Assembly (NCBI RefSeq): GCF_900108875.1
Contig: NZ_FNYJ01000004.1
Span: forward strand, 170,807 to 234,806
Length of the DNA: 64,000 nt
Source: Pseudomonas sp. NFR16
GTDB lineage: Bacteria > Pseudomonadota > Gammaproteobacteria > Pseudomonadales > Pseudomonadaceae
Reading direction: 5' to 3'
Translations under genes and position numbers: made by a program
The notes under the pieces: generated by a model
Databases searched by the model: none
What the model saw: only the letters and a program-made list of their open reading frames with translations
What the model was told of the DNA's origin: nothing
Shown: positions 8,182 to 17,449 of the stretch, piece by piece
Layout: the number at the start of each line of letters is the position of its first letter
Numbering within the stretch: the stretch's first letter is position 1

Positions 8182-8209
8182 ATTCTACATTCCCAGAAAC
8201 ACCTGTCAA
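8182..8209 (-). promoter_or_regulatory. Strong sigma-70 promoter of the tRNA operon
   Basis: On the minus strand TTGACA (-35) is followed after 16 bp by TAGAAT (-10) and then a GC-rich discriminator, AGCGCGCC. This is typical of stringently controlled stable-RNA promoters. It leaves a leader of about 150 nt before tRNA-Asn. The 339-bp gap between tRNA-Asn and clpB holds this promoter, the leader and the clpB terminator, and no gene I can support. Confidence 0.8.
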
Positions 8210-8305
8210 CCCTCTAAATTGCTTTTAAGACAATGATTTGCGACTTTTTTTCGAGAAGGCCCGCAAGCCGCGAAAAACCTGCTTTCGCAGGCAAATGCCG
8301 TCGCG

Positions 8306-8335
8306 AAAAAAAGGGGCTCCTGATGGGAGCCCCTT
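8306..8335 (-). terminator. Rho-independent terminator of clpB
   Basis: Read on the minus strand: AAGGGGCTCC-CATC-AGGAGCCCCTT followed by a run of Ts, 27 bp after the clpB stop codon. Confidence 0.85.
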
Positions 8336-8361
8336 TCGCGCTTCTATATAGAAGCAGCGGA

Positions 8362-10926
8362 TCAGCCGAACACGATCTCGTCGTCTGCCACCGAGCCCTT
8401 GATGCTGGTGCCGGGCATGAAGCCACCGGACAGGATCAACTGAGCCAGCGGGTTCTCGATCCAGCGCTGGATCGCACGCTTGAGTGGCCGTGCGCCATAG
8501 ACCGGGTCGTAACCGACAGCGATCAGCTTGTCCATTGCCTCAGGCGTCAGCTCGAGTTTCAGGTCACGCTCAGCCAGACGCTGACGCAGACGACCAAGCT
8601 GGATTTCAGTGATACCGGCAATCTGATCACGAGCCAGCGGTTCGAAAATCACCACTTCGTCGACCCGGTTGATGAATTCCGGGCGGAAGTGCGAGCCCAG
8701 CGCATCCATCACCGCAGCGCGCTGCGCCTCGCGATCACCGACCAGCTCCTGGATGCGTGCCGAGCCCAGGTTGGAGGTCATCACGATCACCGTATTGCGG
8801 AAGTCCACCGTGCGACCATGGCTGTCGGTCAGACGCCCGTCTTCGAGCACCTGCAGCAGAATGTTGAAGACATCCGGATGCGCTTTCTCGACCTCGTCCA
8901 GCAGAATCACCGAGTACGGCTTGCGACGCACCGCTTCGGTCAGATAGCCGCCTTCCTCGTAACCGACATAGCCTGGCGGCGCACCGATCAGACGAGCCAC
9001 GGAATGCTTCTCCATGAACTCGGACATGTCGATCCGCACCATGGCCTCTTCGGTGTCGAACAGGAATTCGGCCAACGCCTTGCACAGCTCAGTCTTACCC
9101 ACACCGGTCGGACCGAGGAACATGAACGAACCACTTGGACGATTCGGGTCCGACAGCCCCGCTCGCGAACGACGCACCGCGTTGGCCACCGCCACCACCG
9201 CCTCGTTCTGACCGATCACACGCTCGTGCAGCAGGCTCTCCATCTTCAGCAGCTTGTCGCGCTCGCCCTCGAGCATCTTCGACACCGGTATCCCGGTCCA
9301 TTTGGACACGACCTCGGCGATCTCCTCCTCGGTCACTTTACTGCGCAGCAGCTGATTTTCAGGCTTGCCGTGCTGATCGACCATTTGCAGGCTGCGCTCC
9401 AGATCCGGTATCACGCCGTACTGCAACTCGGCCATGCGGTTGAGATCGCCCTTGCGGCGAGCCGCTTCCAGTTCCTGACGGGACTGCTCGATCTTTTGCT
9501 GGATCTGCGCGGAACCGGTGACCTCAGCCTTCTCGGACGTCCAGATTTCTTCCAGGTCGGCGTATTCGCGTTCCAGACGCTCGATTTCTTCCTGAAGTTT
9601 TTCCAGGCGTTTTTTCGCGGCTTCGTCGTCTTCTTTCTTAAGCGCCTGAGATTCCACCTTCAGCTGAATCAGGCGACGTTCAAGGCGATCGAGCACTTCC
9701 GGCTTGGAGTCGATTTCCATGCGGATGCGGCTGGCAGCCTCGTCGATCAGGTCGATGGCCTTGTCCGGCAACTGACGGTCCGTGATGTAACGATGACTGA
9801 GCTTGGCGGCTGCGATGATCGCGCCGTCAGTGATCGCGACTTTATGGTGAACCTCGTAACGCTCTTTCAAGCCACGCAGGATGGCGATGGTGTCCTCTTC
9901 GCTCGGCTCGTCCACCAGTACTTTCTGGAAGCGTCGCTCAAGCGCCGCGTCCTTCTCTATATATTGGCGGTATTCGTTGAGCGTGGTGGCGCCAACGCAG
10001 TGCAACTCGCCACGCGCCAGCGCGGGCTTGAGCATGTTGCCCGCGTCCATCGAGCCTTCGGCCTTGCCCGCGCCGACCATCGTGTGCAGCTCGTCGATGA
10101 ACAGAATGATCTGGCCTTCCTGTTTGGACAGCTCGTTGAGCACGGCTTTCAGGCGCTCCTCGAACTCGCCGCGGAACTTGGCCCCGGCAATGAGCGCGCC
10201 CATGTCCAGTGACAGCAAACGCTTGCCGCGCAGGCCATCCGGCACCTCGCCGTTGATGATGCGCTGCGCAAGACCTTCGGCAATCGCGGTTTTACCCACG
10301 CCAGGCTCACCGATCAGAACCGGGTTGTTCTTGGTTCGCCGTTGCAAAACCTGGATGGTCCGACGAATTTCATCGTCACGGCCGATGACCGGGTCGAGCT
10401 TGCCGTCTTCGGCGCGCTTGGTCAGGTCGACGGTGTATTTGTCCAGCGCCTGACGCGACTCTTCGGCGTTCGGGTCATTGACCGCATCGCCGCCGCGCAG
10501 GTTGCTGATGGCGTTTTCCAGCGCCTTTTTGCTCACGCCCTGGCCAAGCAGAAGCTTGCCCAGCTTGCTGTTTTCGTCCATTGCGGCGAGCAGAACCAGT
10601 TCGCTGGAAATGAACTGATCACCTTTTTGCTGAGCGAGACGATCGGCCTGATTGAGCAGGCGCGCGAGGTCCTGCGACATGTTCACGTCGCCGGTCGGGT
10701 TTTGAATCTTGGGAAGCTGGTCGAGTTCTTTGCTCAACGCCTTGCGCAGGCTGTTGATGTCGAAGCCGACTTGCAACAGCAAGGGTTTGATCGAACCACC
10801 CTGCTGGTCGAGCAAGGCCTGCATGAGGTGCGCAGGCTCGATGGCGGGATGGTCCATCCCCACCGCCAGAGATTGAGAATCGGATAAAGCGAGCTGTAAC
10901 TTGCTGGTTAAACGGTCAATACGCAT
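8362..10926 (-). CDS. clpB: ATP-dependent disaggregase ClpB
   Basis: An 854-residue Hsp100 chaperone that works with DnaK to dissolve heat-induced protein aggregates in the cytoplasm. Order of domains: N-terminal Clp-N repeat domain (1-145), first AAA+ domain with Walker A GEPGVGKT (206-213), a long coiled-coil middle domain (about 400-520), and a second AAA+ domain with Walker A GPTGVGKT (about 605-612) and the C-terminal D2 small domain. The M-domain distinguishes it from ClpA and ClpC. A near-consensus heat-shock promoter lies 74-101 bp upstream and a strong terminator follows. It has its own promoter and is separated from pgeF by a REP pair. Confidence 0.98.
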   Translation of the reverse strand: MRIDRLTSKLQLALSDSQSLAVGMDHPAIEPAHLMQALLDQQGGSIKPLLLQVGFDINSLRKALSKELDQLPKIQNPTGDVNMSQDLARLLNQADRLAQQKGDQFISSELVLLAAMDENSKLGKLLLGQGVSKKALENAISNLRGGDAVNDPNAEESRQALDKYTVDLTKRAEDGKLDPVIGRDDEIRRTIQVLQRRTKNNPVLIGEPGVGKTAIAEGLAQRIINGEVPDGLRGKRLLSLDMGALIAGAKFRGEFEERLKAVLNELSKQEGQIILFIDELHTMVGAGKAEGSMDAGNMLKPALARGELHCVGATTLNEYRQYIEKDAALERRFQKVLVDEPSEEDTIAILRGLKERYEVHHKVAITDGAIIAAAKLSHRYITDRQLPDKAIDLIDEAASRIRMEIDSKPEVLDRLERRLIQLKVESQALKKEDDEAAKKRLEKLQEEIERLEREYADLEEIWTSEKAEVTGSAQIQQKIEQSRQELEAARRKGDLNRMAELQYGVIPDLERSLQMVDQHGKPENQLLRSKVTEEEIAEVVSKWTGIPVSKMLEGERDKLLKMESLLHERVIGQNEAVVAVANAVRRSRAGLSDPNRPSGSFMFLGPTGVGKTELCKALAEFLFDTEEAMVRIDMSEFMEKHSVARLIGAPPGYVGYEEGGYLTEAVRRKPYSVILLDEVEKAHPDVFNILLQVLEDGRLTDSHGRTVDFRNTVIVMTSNLGSARIQELVGDREAQRAAVMDALGSHFRPEFINRVDEVVIFEPLARDQIAGITEIQLGRLRQRLAERDLKLELTPEAMDKLIAVGYDPVYGARPLKRAIQRWIENPLAQLILSGGFMPGTSIKGSVADDEIVFG

Positions 10927-10999
10927 TGGTCACCTTCCTAAATGGGCAGGCCGGAGCAATGAACACACCTTAATGAAGAAAACCTGCCAGATAGCCCTT

Positions 11000-11027
11000 A
11001 GATGTGGCCGATTACGCAGGATTCAAG
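11000..11027 (-). promoter_or_regulatory. Sigma-32 (RpoH) promoter of clpB
   Basis: Read on the minus strand, CTTGAA (-35) is followed after 14 bp by CCACATCT (-10). The RpoH consensus is CTTGAA-N13-15-CCCCATNT, so only one position differs. It lies about 75 bp before the clpB start, consistent with heat-shock induction. Confidence 0.85.
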
Positions 11028-11095
11028 CGGCAGGCGCTTGACACAGATCAACGTTAGCTTGTCGGGGAGGAATATGAGGAATAAACACGGAAATT

Positions 11096-11229
11096 GTAGG
11101 AGCGTGGCTTGTCCCCGCGATCGGCGACGAAGTCGCCGTAAGTCCAGAGCTCACGATACATCTACCATTGCCAATAACCATGGACGCGACTGCTTCGCAG
11201 CCGATCGCGGGGACAAGCCACGCTCCTAC
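11096..11229. repeat. REP pair (BIME) between pgeF and clpB
   Basis: Two perfectly complementary 30-nt arms, 11096-11125 and 11200-11229, flank 74 bp. Each arm begins or ends with GTAGGAGCGTGGCTTGTCC. The same family recurs at 59995-60125. The element fills most of the 320 bp between pgeF and clpB; the rest is the clpB promoter. Confidence 0.88.
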
Positions 11230-11246
11230 AGATATCGCCGTAAAGA

Positions 11247-11984
11247 CTATTGCTCGATCCACACCAACGACGCAAACCGTCCGGTGCGCGCACCTCGGCG
11301 GTAGGAGAAAAAGCGCTCGTCGTTGTAGGTCGAAAGACCACCGCCATACACCGCCGTTACCCCGTGGGCCGCCAGACGCGCGCGCGCCAGCTGATAGATG
11401 TCGGCCATGAATTTGCCCGGATTGGCACTGGGCACGAACGCATCTGCAGTTTGCGGGTGAGTGGCCATGAAGGCTTCGCGCACTTCGGGGCCGACTTCGA
11501 ACGCTTGCGGGCCGATCGCCGGCCCCAGCCACACCAGAATCTCGGAAGGCGCATCATCGAAGCTGTCGACAGCCGCCTCCAGAACACCTGCCGCCAACCC
11601 GCGCCAGCCGGCATGGGCAGCGGCGACCTGTGTGCCCTGACGATTGCAGAACAAGGCCGGCAGGCAATCGGCTGTCATGATGGTGCAGGCAATGCCAGGC
11701 GTCCTGCTCCAGCTGGCGTCAGCCTGCATGACCTCGGCCGGCGTCGCTTCGACGACGTCAATGCCGTGAACCTGCTTCAGCCATGCGGGCTCGACCTGCA
11801 GCCGCGAGGTCAGCGTCGATCGGTTCCGGGCGACGGCATGTGGATCATCGTCGACGTGATCGCCGAGATTGAAACTGTCGAACGGCGCCGCGCTGACACC
11901 GCCCGCACGCGTCGTGACGCAGGCCTTGATGCCTGCAGGCGCGGGCCAGTCAGGTGTCAGCCAGTCCGTCACGAGTTCACTCAT
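11247..11984 (-). CDS. pgeF: Peptidoglycan editing factor PgeF (YfiH/DUF152)
   Basis: A 245-residue copper/zinc oxidoreductase-fold protein of the YfiH family. In E. coli the homologue removes wrongly incorporated L-Ser from muropeptide stems, and family members also act on purine nucleosides. The metal and substrate motifs are visible: KQVHG, TADCLPALF and AAHAGWRG. Its start overlaps the rluD stop by four bases (ATGA), so the two are translationally coupled, as in other pseudomonads. The length is normal. Confidence 0.93.
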   Translation of the reverse strand: MSELVTDWLTPDWPAPAGIKACVTTRAGGVSAAPFDSFNLGDHVDDDPHAVARNRSTLTSRLQVEPAWLKQVHGIDVVEATPAEVMQADASWSRTPGIACTIMTADCLPALFCNRQGTQVAAAHAGWRGLAAGVLEAAVDSFDDAPSEILVWLGPAIGPQAFEVGPEVREAFMATHPQTADAFVPSANPGKFMADIYQLARARLAAHGVTAVYGGGLSTYNDERFFSYRRGARTGRFASLVWIEQ

Positions 11985-12943
11985 CCGATGAACGCCTCAC
12001 GGTCCTGCTTGAGCAGGGACAGCAGCCAGACAAAGTCATCCGGCAGCGGCGATTCCCAGCTCATGCGCTGACCGGTCGTCGGATGATCGAGCTCCAGGAA
12101 GCGCGCGTGCAAGGCCTGACGCGGGAAATGTTTGAGCGACTCGACCATTGTGGCGCTCGCCGCCGGCGGAATGCGGAAGCGGCCGCCGTAGGCAGGATCG
12201 CCCACCAGCGGGAAGTTGATGTGGGCCATGTGCACGCGAATCTGGTGCGTGCGGCCGGTTTCCAGCTTGACGCGCACATGGGTGTGCGAGCGGAAACGTT
12301 CCAGAACGCGGTAATGGCTGACGGCAGGCTTGCCGCCTTCCATCACGGCCATGCGCTGACGCTGCTGCCCGTGACGACCGATCGGTGCGTTGATCTTGCC
12401 GCCGGCCGTCACCACGCCGATGACGATGCATTCATAGATGCGGCTGACGGTCCGCTTCTGCAGCTGCGCGACCAGTTGGGTCTGCGCCTGGATCGTCTTG
12501 GCCACGACCATCAGGCCGGTCGTGTCCTTGTCCAGACGGTGCACGATGCCGGCACGCGGGACATTGATGATGTCCGGCACGTGGTGCAGCAACGCGTTGA
12601 GCAACGTGCCGTCGGCATGGCCGGCAGCCGGGTGCACGACGAGGCCCGCCGGTTTGTTGATCACCAGAATCTGGTCGTCTTCGTAGACGATGTCCAGTTC
12701 GATGTCCTGAGCCACCCACTCGCCTTGCGCCTCTTGCTCGGCCTGCAGCACCAGCACAGCGCCGCCATGCACGATGTCACGCGGGCGCAGAACGCCACCG
12801 TCCACTGTCAGGCGGCCGTCTTTGATCCAGGCGGAAAGGCGCGAGCGCGAGTGCTCTGCGAATAATTGGGCGGCGACTTGGTCGAGGCGTTGACCGCCCA
12901 ATTCGGACGGCACCTCTGCGCGGAGTTCTATGATCTCAGACAT
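11981..12943 (-). CDS. rluD: 23S rRNA pseudouridine(1911/1915/1917) synthase RluD
   Basis: A 320-residue pseudouridine synthase that modifies helix 69 of 23S rRNA. An N-terminal S4 RNA-binding domain (about 15-75, GQRLDQVAAQLF) is followed by the catalytic domain with the signature HRLDKDTTG, where the Asp is the nucleophile. I use the ATG at 12943 because the protein then begins MSEIIELRAEVP as expected. An in-frame GTG lies 21 bases upstream, and neither start has a strong ribosome-binding site. It is divergent from bamD and coupled to pgeF. Confidence 0.93.
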   Translation of the reverse strand: MSEIIELRAEVPSELGGQRLDQVAAQLFAEHSRSRLSAWIKDGRLTVDGGVLRPRDIVHGGAVLVLQAEQEAQGEWVAQDIELDIVYEDDQILVINKPAGLVVHPAAGHADGTLLNALLHHVPDIINVPRAGIVHRLDKDTTGLMVVAKTIQAQTQLVAQLQKRTVSRIYECIVIGVVTAGGKINAPIGRHGQQRQRMAVMEGGKPAVSHYRVLERFRSHTHVRVKLETGRTHQIRVHMAHINFPLVGDPAYGGRFRIPPAASATMVESLKHFPRQALHARFLELDHPTTGQRMSWESPLPDDFVWLLSLLKQDREAFIG

Positions 12944-13094
12944 GCTCAAACTAGGAGGTGGCACGGGCCTTTGGTTTCGGCTGTGCGCTTGTGGTTAAAT
13001 ACGGCGTCTTTTGTCCCGGGGGTTCCACGGGGCGCCCATCATAACAGGACGGTCCTGCGCAAGACAGCAGGCCGTTATAGGGACGCAAGCCGCC

Positions 13095-14117
13095 ATGCAA
13101 GTGAAACACCTGCTGCTGATAGCCATCCTCGGACTTACCGCTGCCTGTTCTTCGAAGAAAGAAGTCATCGACGAAAACCTCAGCGAAGTCGAGCTGTACC
13201 AGCAGGCGCAGGCCGATCTGGACAACAACAGCTACAACAGCGCCACTGAAAAGCTCAAGGCGCTTGAATCGCGCTACCCGTTCGGTCGCTATGCCGATCA
13301 GGCACAGCTGGAACTGATCTACGCCAACTACAAGAATGGCGAACCTGAAGCCGCGAAATCCGCCGCCGAGCGCTTCATTCGTCTTCACCCTCAGCATCCG
13401 AACGTCGACTACGCCTACTATCTGAAAGGCCTGACATCGTTCGACCAGGACGTCGGCATCATCGCCCGCTTCCTGCCGCTGGACCAGACCAAGCGTGACC
13501 CGGGCGCCGCGCGCGACTCTTATAACGAGTTCGCCCAACTGACCAGCCGCTACCCGAACAGCCGCTATGCCCCTGACGCCAAGCAGCGCATGATCTACCT
13601 GCGCAACCTGCTGGCCGCGTACGAAATCCACGTGGCTGACTACTACCTGACCCGTCAGGCATATGTCGCTGCCGCCAACCGCGGCCGTTACGTGGTGGAA
13701 AACTTCCAGGAAACCCCATCGGTCGCCGACGGCCTGGCGGTGATGGTAGAGGCGTATCAGCGTCTGCAACTGGACGATCTGGCCGACACCAGCCTCCAGG
13801 TCCTGAAAGCCAACTACCCGGACCATCCGCAACTGGCCGACGGCAAGTTCGAACCCCGCACGCCAGACCCGGACAACCGCTCGTGGCTGTCGAAAGCGAC
13901 ACTGGGCCTGATCGAGAGCCGTCCGCCGCTGCCGCCGGGAGAAACTCGCGCCAACCAGGACGTGATCAAGCAGTACCAGGACGCCAAGGAAGCGATTCCT
14001 GCCGATCTGCTGCCTGAGAACCAGCCAGCCGAAGAAGAAAAGAAGAACGATGACGACGACGGCACGCCGAAAAGCCGCTCGATCTTCAGCTACATGACCT
14101 TTGGCCTGTTCGACTGA
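13095..14117 (+). CDS. bamD: Outer-membrane assembly lipoprotein BamD
   Basis: A 340-residue lipoprotein of the BAM complex that inserts beta-barrel proteins into the outer membrane. The lipobox LTAAC places the acylated cysteine at residue 18. Tetratricopeptide-like repeats then span about 30-260, including YPFGRYADQAQLELIYA and the motif LHPQHPNVDYAYYLKG. A C-terminal acidic tail EEEKKNDDDDG makes it longer than the E. coli protein (245 residues), as is usual in Pseudomonas. It is divergent from rluD and is followed by its own terminator. Confidence 0.95.
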   Translation: MQVKHLLLIAILGLTAACSSKKEVIDENLSEVELYQQAQADLDNNSYNSATEKLKALESRYPFGRYADQAQLELIYANYKNGEPEAAKSAAERFIRLHPQHPNVDYAYYLKGLTSFDQDVGIIARFLPLDQTKRDPGAARDSYNEFAQLTSRYPNSRYAPDAKQRMIYLRNLLAAYEIHVADYYLTRQAYVAAANRGRYVVENFQETPSVADGLAVMVEAYQRLQLDDLADTSLQVLKANYPDHPQLADGKFEPRTPDPDNRSWLSKATLGLIESRPPLPPGETRANQDVIKQYQDAKEAIPADLLPENQPAEEEKKNDDDDGTPKSRSIFSYMTFGLFD

Positions 14118-14142
14118 TCCAGTCCCGGCAAAGCGTCAGACG

Positions 14143-14169
14143 AAAAGAGGCCCTGCGGGGCCTCTTTTT
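14143..14169 (+). terminator. Terminator of bamD
   Basis: AAGAGGCC-CTGC-GGGGCCTCTTTTT, 26 bp after the bamD stop. Confidence 0.85.
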
Positions 14170-14260
14170 CATTTCCGGCAATCTTGAGCGCTGCAGATCA
14201 CTGTGCGCCCGACAATGCCTTGGCTACACTGCGGCATCTTCACTTCATAAGCTGGTAGAC

Positions 14261-14500
14261 ATGATTCGCTTGATTATGTGGATTGCCTTGGTCATGGCGA
14301 TCATCTGGTTGTTCAAACGCGCCACAAAAAGGCCGGCCGCCAGGCCCAGGGCCGCATCGCCTGAGCCCGACGCTGCACCGATGGTGCGTTGCGCGCAATG
14401 TGGTGTGCATCTCCCGCGCGACCGCGCCTTGAGCCAGAACCAGCAGTGGTATTGCACCGAAGCGCACCGGCTGCAGGGCCCCGCCGCCCGTGACCGCTGA
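14261..14500 (+). CDS. PP0621-family small membrane-anchored protein
   Basis: A 79-residue protein with one N-terminal membrane helix (MIRLIMWIALVMAIIWLF) and a basic, proline-rich linker. A short Cys cluster follows: CAQCG at about residue 45 and a further Cys in WYC at about 68. This suggests a small zinc ribbon facing the cytoplasm. It belongs to a family of unknown function commonly found directly upstream of pilS-like kinases. Its end overlaps pilS by 11 bases, so the two are coupled. Confidence 0.8.
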   Translation: MIRLIMWIALVMAIIWLFKRATKRPAARPRAASPEPDAAPMVRCAQCGVHLPRDRALSQNQQWYCTEAHRLQGPAARDR

Positions 14501-16082
14501 AAGCCTGTCGCTGGCAACCCCGCAGGCCCAGCGCATTCTGCGGCTGTACCATCTTTACCGGCTCAGCATCGGCATCCTGCTGGTGCTGCTCATCTCCAGC
14601 AGCCTGGACGCCGAGCTGCTGGAGCTGGCGGACATCGAGCTGTTCCGCACCGGTTGCTGGCTGTATCTGGTGTTCAACATTCTGGTCGTCGTGCTGCTCG
14701 AACGGCCCAGCCGTCAGGGCCAGCTGTTCACGCTCGCCATGACCGACACGCTGATGCTCGCTGCCCTGTTCTATGCCGGCGGCGGCGCGCCGAGCGGCAT
14801 CGGTAACCTCATCGTCGCGTCGGTGGCCATCAGCAACGTGTTGCTGCGCAGGCATACCGGCCTGTTGATCGCGGCGGTTTCGGCGATCGGCATCATTTAC
14901 CTGACGTTCTATATCAGCTATCACAAACCGGCCGCGTCCAACCACTTCGTTCAGGCAGGCTCGCTGGGCGCATTGTGCTTTGCCGCTGCGCTGCTGGTGC
15001 AGACCCTCGCCAGTCGCCTGCAGGTCAGCGAGGACATTGCCGAGCGTCGTGCTGCCGACGTCGACAATCTTGAAGAGCTCAACGGACTGATCCTTCAGCG
15101 CATGCGCACCGGGATTCTGGTGCTGGACTCCAACCGCGAAGTACTGCTCGCCAATCAGAGCGCGTTGAACCTGTTGGGACACGAGCGTTTGCTGGGCGAG
15201 ATCATCGACGCCTACTCCCCGCAACTGGTCGAGCGTCTGCGCCAGTGGCTGATCAACCCCACGATGGTCCCGCGCAGCATTACCACGTCTGCCATCGGCC
15301 CGGTGCTGCGTCCCGGGTTCGTTGCGCTGACCCGTGGCAGCCATCGACACACGCTGGTGTTTCTCGACGACCTGTCGCAGATTTCCCAGCAGGCTCAGCA
15401 ACTCAAGCTCGCCGCGCTGGGCAGGCTGACGGCCGGTATCGCCCACGAGATCCGCAATCCGCTGGGCGCGATCAGCCATGCGGCGCAGCTGCTGGGCGAG
15501 TCCGAGGAACTGAGCGGGGCGGACCAACGTCTCAGTCAAATCATTCAAGATCAATCACGACGGATGAATCTGGTGATCGAGAACGTTCTGCAGTTGTCTC
15601 GTCGACGTCAGACCGAACCTCATCTGCTCGATCTCAAGCAGTGGCTCGAACACTACGTCGAAGAGTTGCGCGGCAGTCTGCCAGCCGACCAGACCGTGCA
15701 TCTGGACATCAGTCCCGGCACGCTGACAACGCGCATGGATGCCGAGCAACTGCAGCAAGTGGTGACCAACCTGGTGCAGAACGGGTTGCGCTACAGCGGC
15801 CAGTTGCACCAGAACGCTCAGGTCTGGCTGCGGCTTTTCCATGCGCCCTACAGCGAGTTGCCGAGCCTGGATGTCATGGACGACGGCCCAGGCGTTGCCG
15901 AAGAGCATCTGACGAAGATATTCGAGCCCTTTTTCACCACGGAGAGCAAAGGGACCGGCCTTGGCCTGTACCTTTCGCGCGAGCTGTGCGAAAGCAATCA
16001 GGCGAGCCTGAATTACACACCCCGGCAAGGTGGCGGAAGCTGCATGCGAATCACCTTTGCCCATCCGTTCAAATTGAGTTGA
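14490..16082 (+). CDS. pilS: Type IV pilus sensor histidine kinase PilS
   Basis: A 530-residue inner-membrane histidine kinase that with PilR controls pilin transcription. The N-terminal third has about six membrane helices (residues 25-175). A PAS-like region (about 195-290) and a DHp domain follow, with phosphoacceptor H319 in GIAHEIRNP. The ATPase domain has the N box LVQNGLRYS, MDDGPGV and GTGLGLYL. It starts at GTG within the end of the preceding small gene. Only two bases separate it from pilR. Confidence 0.96.
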   Translation: MTAESLSLATPQAQRILRLYHLYRLSIGILLVLLISSSLDAELLELADIELFRTGCWLYLVFNILVVVLLERPSRQGQLFTLAMTDTLMLAALFYAGGGAPSGIGNLIVASVAISNVLLRRHTGLLIAAVSAIGIIYLTFYISYHKPAASNHFVQAGSLGALCFAAALLVQTLASRLQVSEDIAERRAADVDNLEELNGLILQRMRTGILVLDSNREVLLANQSALNLLGHERLLGEIIDAYSPQLVERLRQWLINPTMVPRSITTSAIGPVLRPGFVALTRGSHRHTLVFLDDLSQISQQAQQLKLAALGRLTAGIAHEIRNPLGAISHAAQLLGESEELSGADQRLSQIIQDQSRRMNLVIENVLQLSRRRQTEPHLLDLKQWLEHYVEELRGSLPADQTVHLDISPGTLTTRMDAEQLQQVVTNLVQNGLRYSGQLHQNAQVWLRLFHAPYSELPSLDVMDDGPGVAEEHLTKIFEPFFTTESKGTGLGLYLSRELCESNQASLNYTPRQGGGSCMRITFAHPFKLS

Positions 16083-16084
16083 GC

Positions 16085-17425
16085 ATGAGCCCACGGCAAA
16101 AGATCCTGATCGTCGACGATGAGCCGGACATCCGCGAACTGCTGGAGATCACTCTGGGGCGGATGAAACTGGACACGCGCAGCGCCCGCAACGTCAAGGA
16201 AGCGCAGGACTGGCTGGCGCGCGAGGCGTTCGATCTGTGCCTGACGGACATGCGCTTGCCGGACGGCAACGGCCTGGAGCTGGTGCAACACATCCAGAAA
16301 CGCCATACGCAGGTCCCGGTGGCGATGATCACCGCCCACGGCAGCGTCGACACCGCGATTCAGGCCCTCAAGGCCGGCGCCTTCGATTTCCTGACCAAGC
16401 CTGTGGACCTCGGCCGTTTGCGCGAATTGGTCAGCAGTGCGCTGCGCTTGCCCAAGGCACCGTCGAATGACACGCGCCTCGATCATCGTCTGCTCGGCAA
16501 TTCGCCACCGATGCAAGCGCTGCGCAAGCAGATCGGCAAACTGGCGCGCAGTCAGGCACCGATTTACATCAGCGGCGAGTCTGGCAGCGGCAAGGAGCTG
16601 GTCGCGCGTCTCATCCATGAGCAGGGCCCTCGGGTCGAGCAAGCATTTGTGCCGGTCAATTGCGGAGCGATCCCAACCGAGCTGATGGAAAGTGAGTTCT
16701 TCGGGCATCGTAAAGGCAGCTTCACCGGCGCCCACGAAGACAAACCCGGTCTGTTCCAGGCAGCCAGCGGCGGCACGCTGTTTCTCGACGAAGTTGCCGA
16801 TCTGCCACTGGCGATGCAGGTAAAACTGCTGCGCGCGATTCAGGAGAAATCCGTCCGCGCCCTGGGCGAGCAACAGGAACAGGTGATCGACGTTCGTGTC
16901 CTCTGCGCCACGCACAAGGACTTAAGTCTGGAAGTGGCGGCCGGTCGCTTCCGGCAGGATTTGTATTATCGGCTCAACGTGATCGAACTGCGGGTTCCGC
17001 CGCTGCGTGAGCGTCGCGAAGACATCGAAGAGATCGCCAACAATGTCCTCAGGCGTCTGGCCGAAACCGCAGGCGACGCCCCTGCCCGGCTGCCGCCTCA
17101 CGCACTGGCAGCGCTGAAAGGCTATCGCTTTCCCGGTAACGTGCGCGAGCTGGAAAACATGCTCGAACGCGCTTATACGCTCTGCGAAGACGACCAGATC
17201 AACACCGAAGACCTGCGCCTGGCCGAACCCGCCAGCACGCAGTCCCAGCCCGGCCCCAACCTGTCGGACATCAACAATCTGGAAGATTACCTCGAAAGCG
17301 TCGAGCGCAAACTCATCCTGCAGGCCCTGGAAGAAACCCGCTGGAACCGTACCGCCGCCGCGCAGCGCCTGAACCTCACGTTCCGATCAATGAGGTACCG
17401 CCTGAAGAAGCTTGGTCTCGAGTGA
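16085..17425 (+). CDS. pilR: Sigma-54-dependent response regulator PilR
   Basis: A 446-residue NtrC-type activator of pilin genes. The receiver domain has its phosphoacceptor Asp at residue 55 (LTDMRLPDG). The central AAA+ domain has Walker A GESGSGKE (about 164-171) and the sigma-54 contact loop GSFTGA (about 211-216). The C-terminal Fis-type helix-turn-helix (about 405-446) ends with FRSMRYRLKKLGLE. It is the last gene of the pilS-pilR operon. A large inverted repeat follows 25 bp after the stop. Confidence 0.96.
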   Translation: MSPRQKILIVDDEPDIRELLEITLGRMKLDTRSARNVKEAQDWLAREAFDLCLTDMRLPDGNGLELVQHIQKRHTQVPVAMITAHGSVDTAIQALKAGAFDFLTKPVDLGRLRELVSSALRLPKAPSNDTRLDHRLLGNSPPMQALRKQIGKLARSQAPIYISGESGSGKELVARLIHEQGPRVEQAFVPVNCGAIPTELMESEFFGHRKGSFTGAHEDKPGLFQAASGGTLFLDEVADLPLAMQVKLLRAIQEKSVRALGEQQEQVIDVRVLCATHKDLSLEVAAGRFRQDLYYRLNVIELRVPPLRERREDIEEIANNVLRRLAETAGDAPARLPPHALAALKGYRFPGNVRELENMLERAYTLCEDDQINTEDLRLAEPASTQSQPGPNLSDINNLEDYLESVERKLILQALEETRWNRTAAAQRLNLTFRSMRYRLKKLGLE

Positions 17426-17449
17426 ATCGGCCTTTCACGACGGGGATTT

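Noticed and set aside
8233..10212. A 659-residue open frame opposite clpB
   Set aside because: Antisense shadow of clpB; its composition and lack of a start signal argue against a gene.
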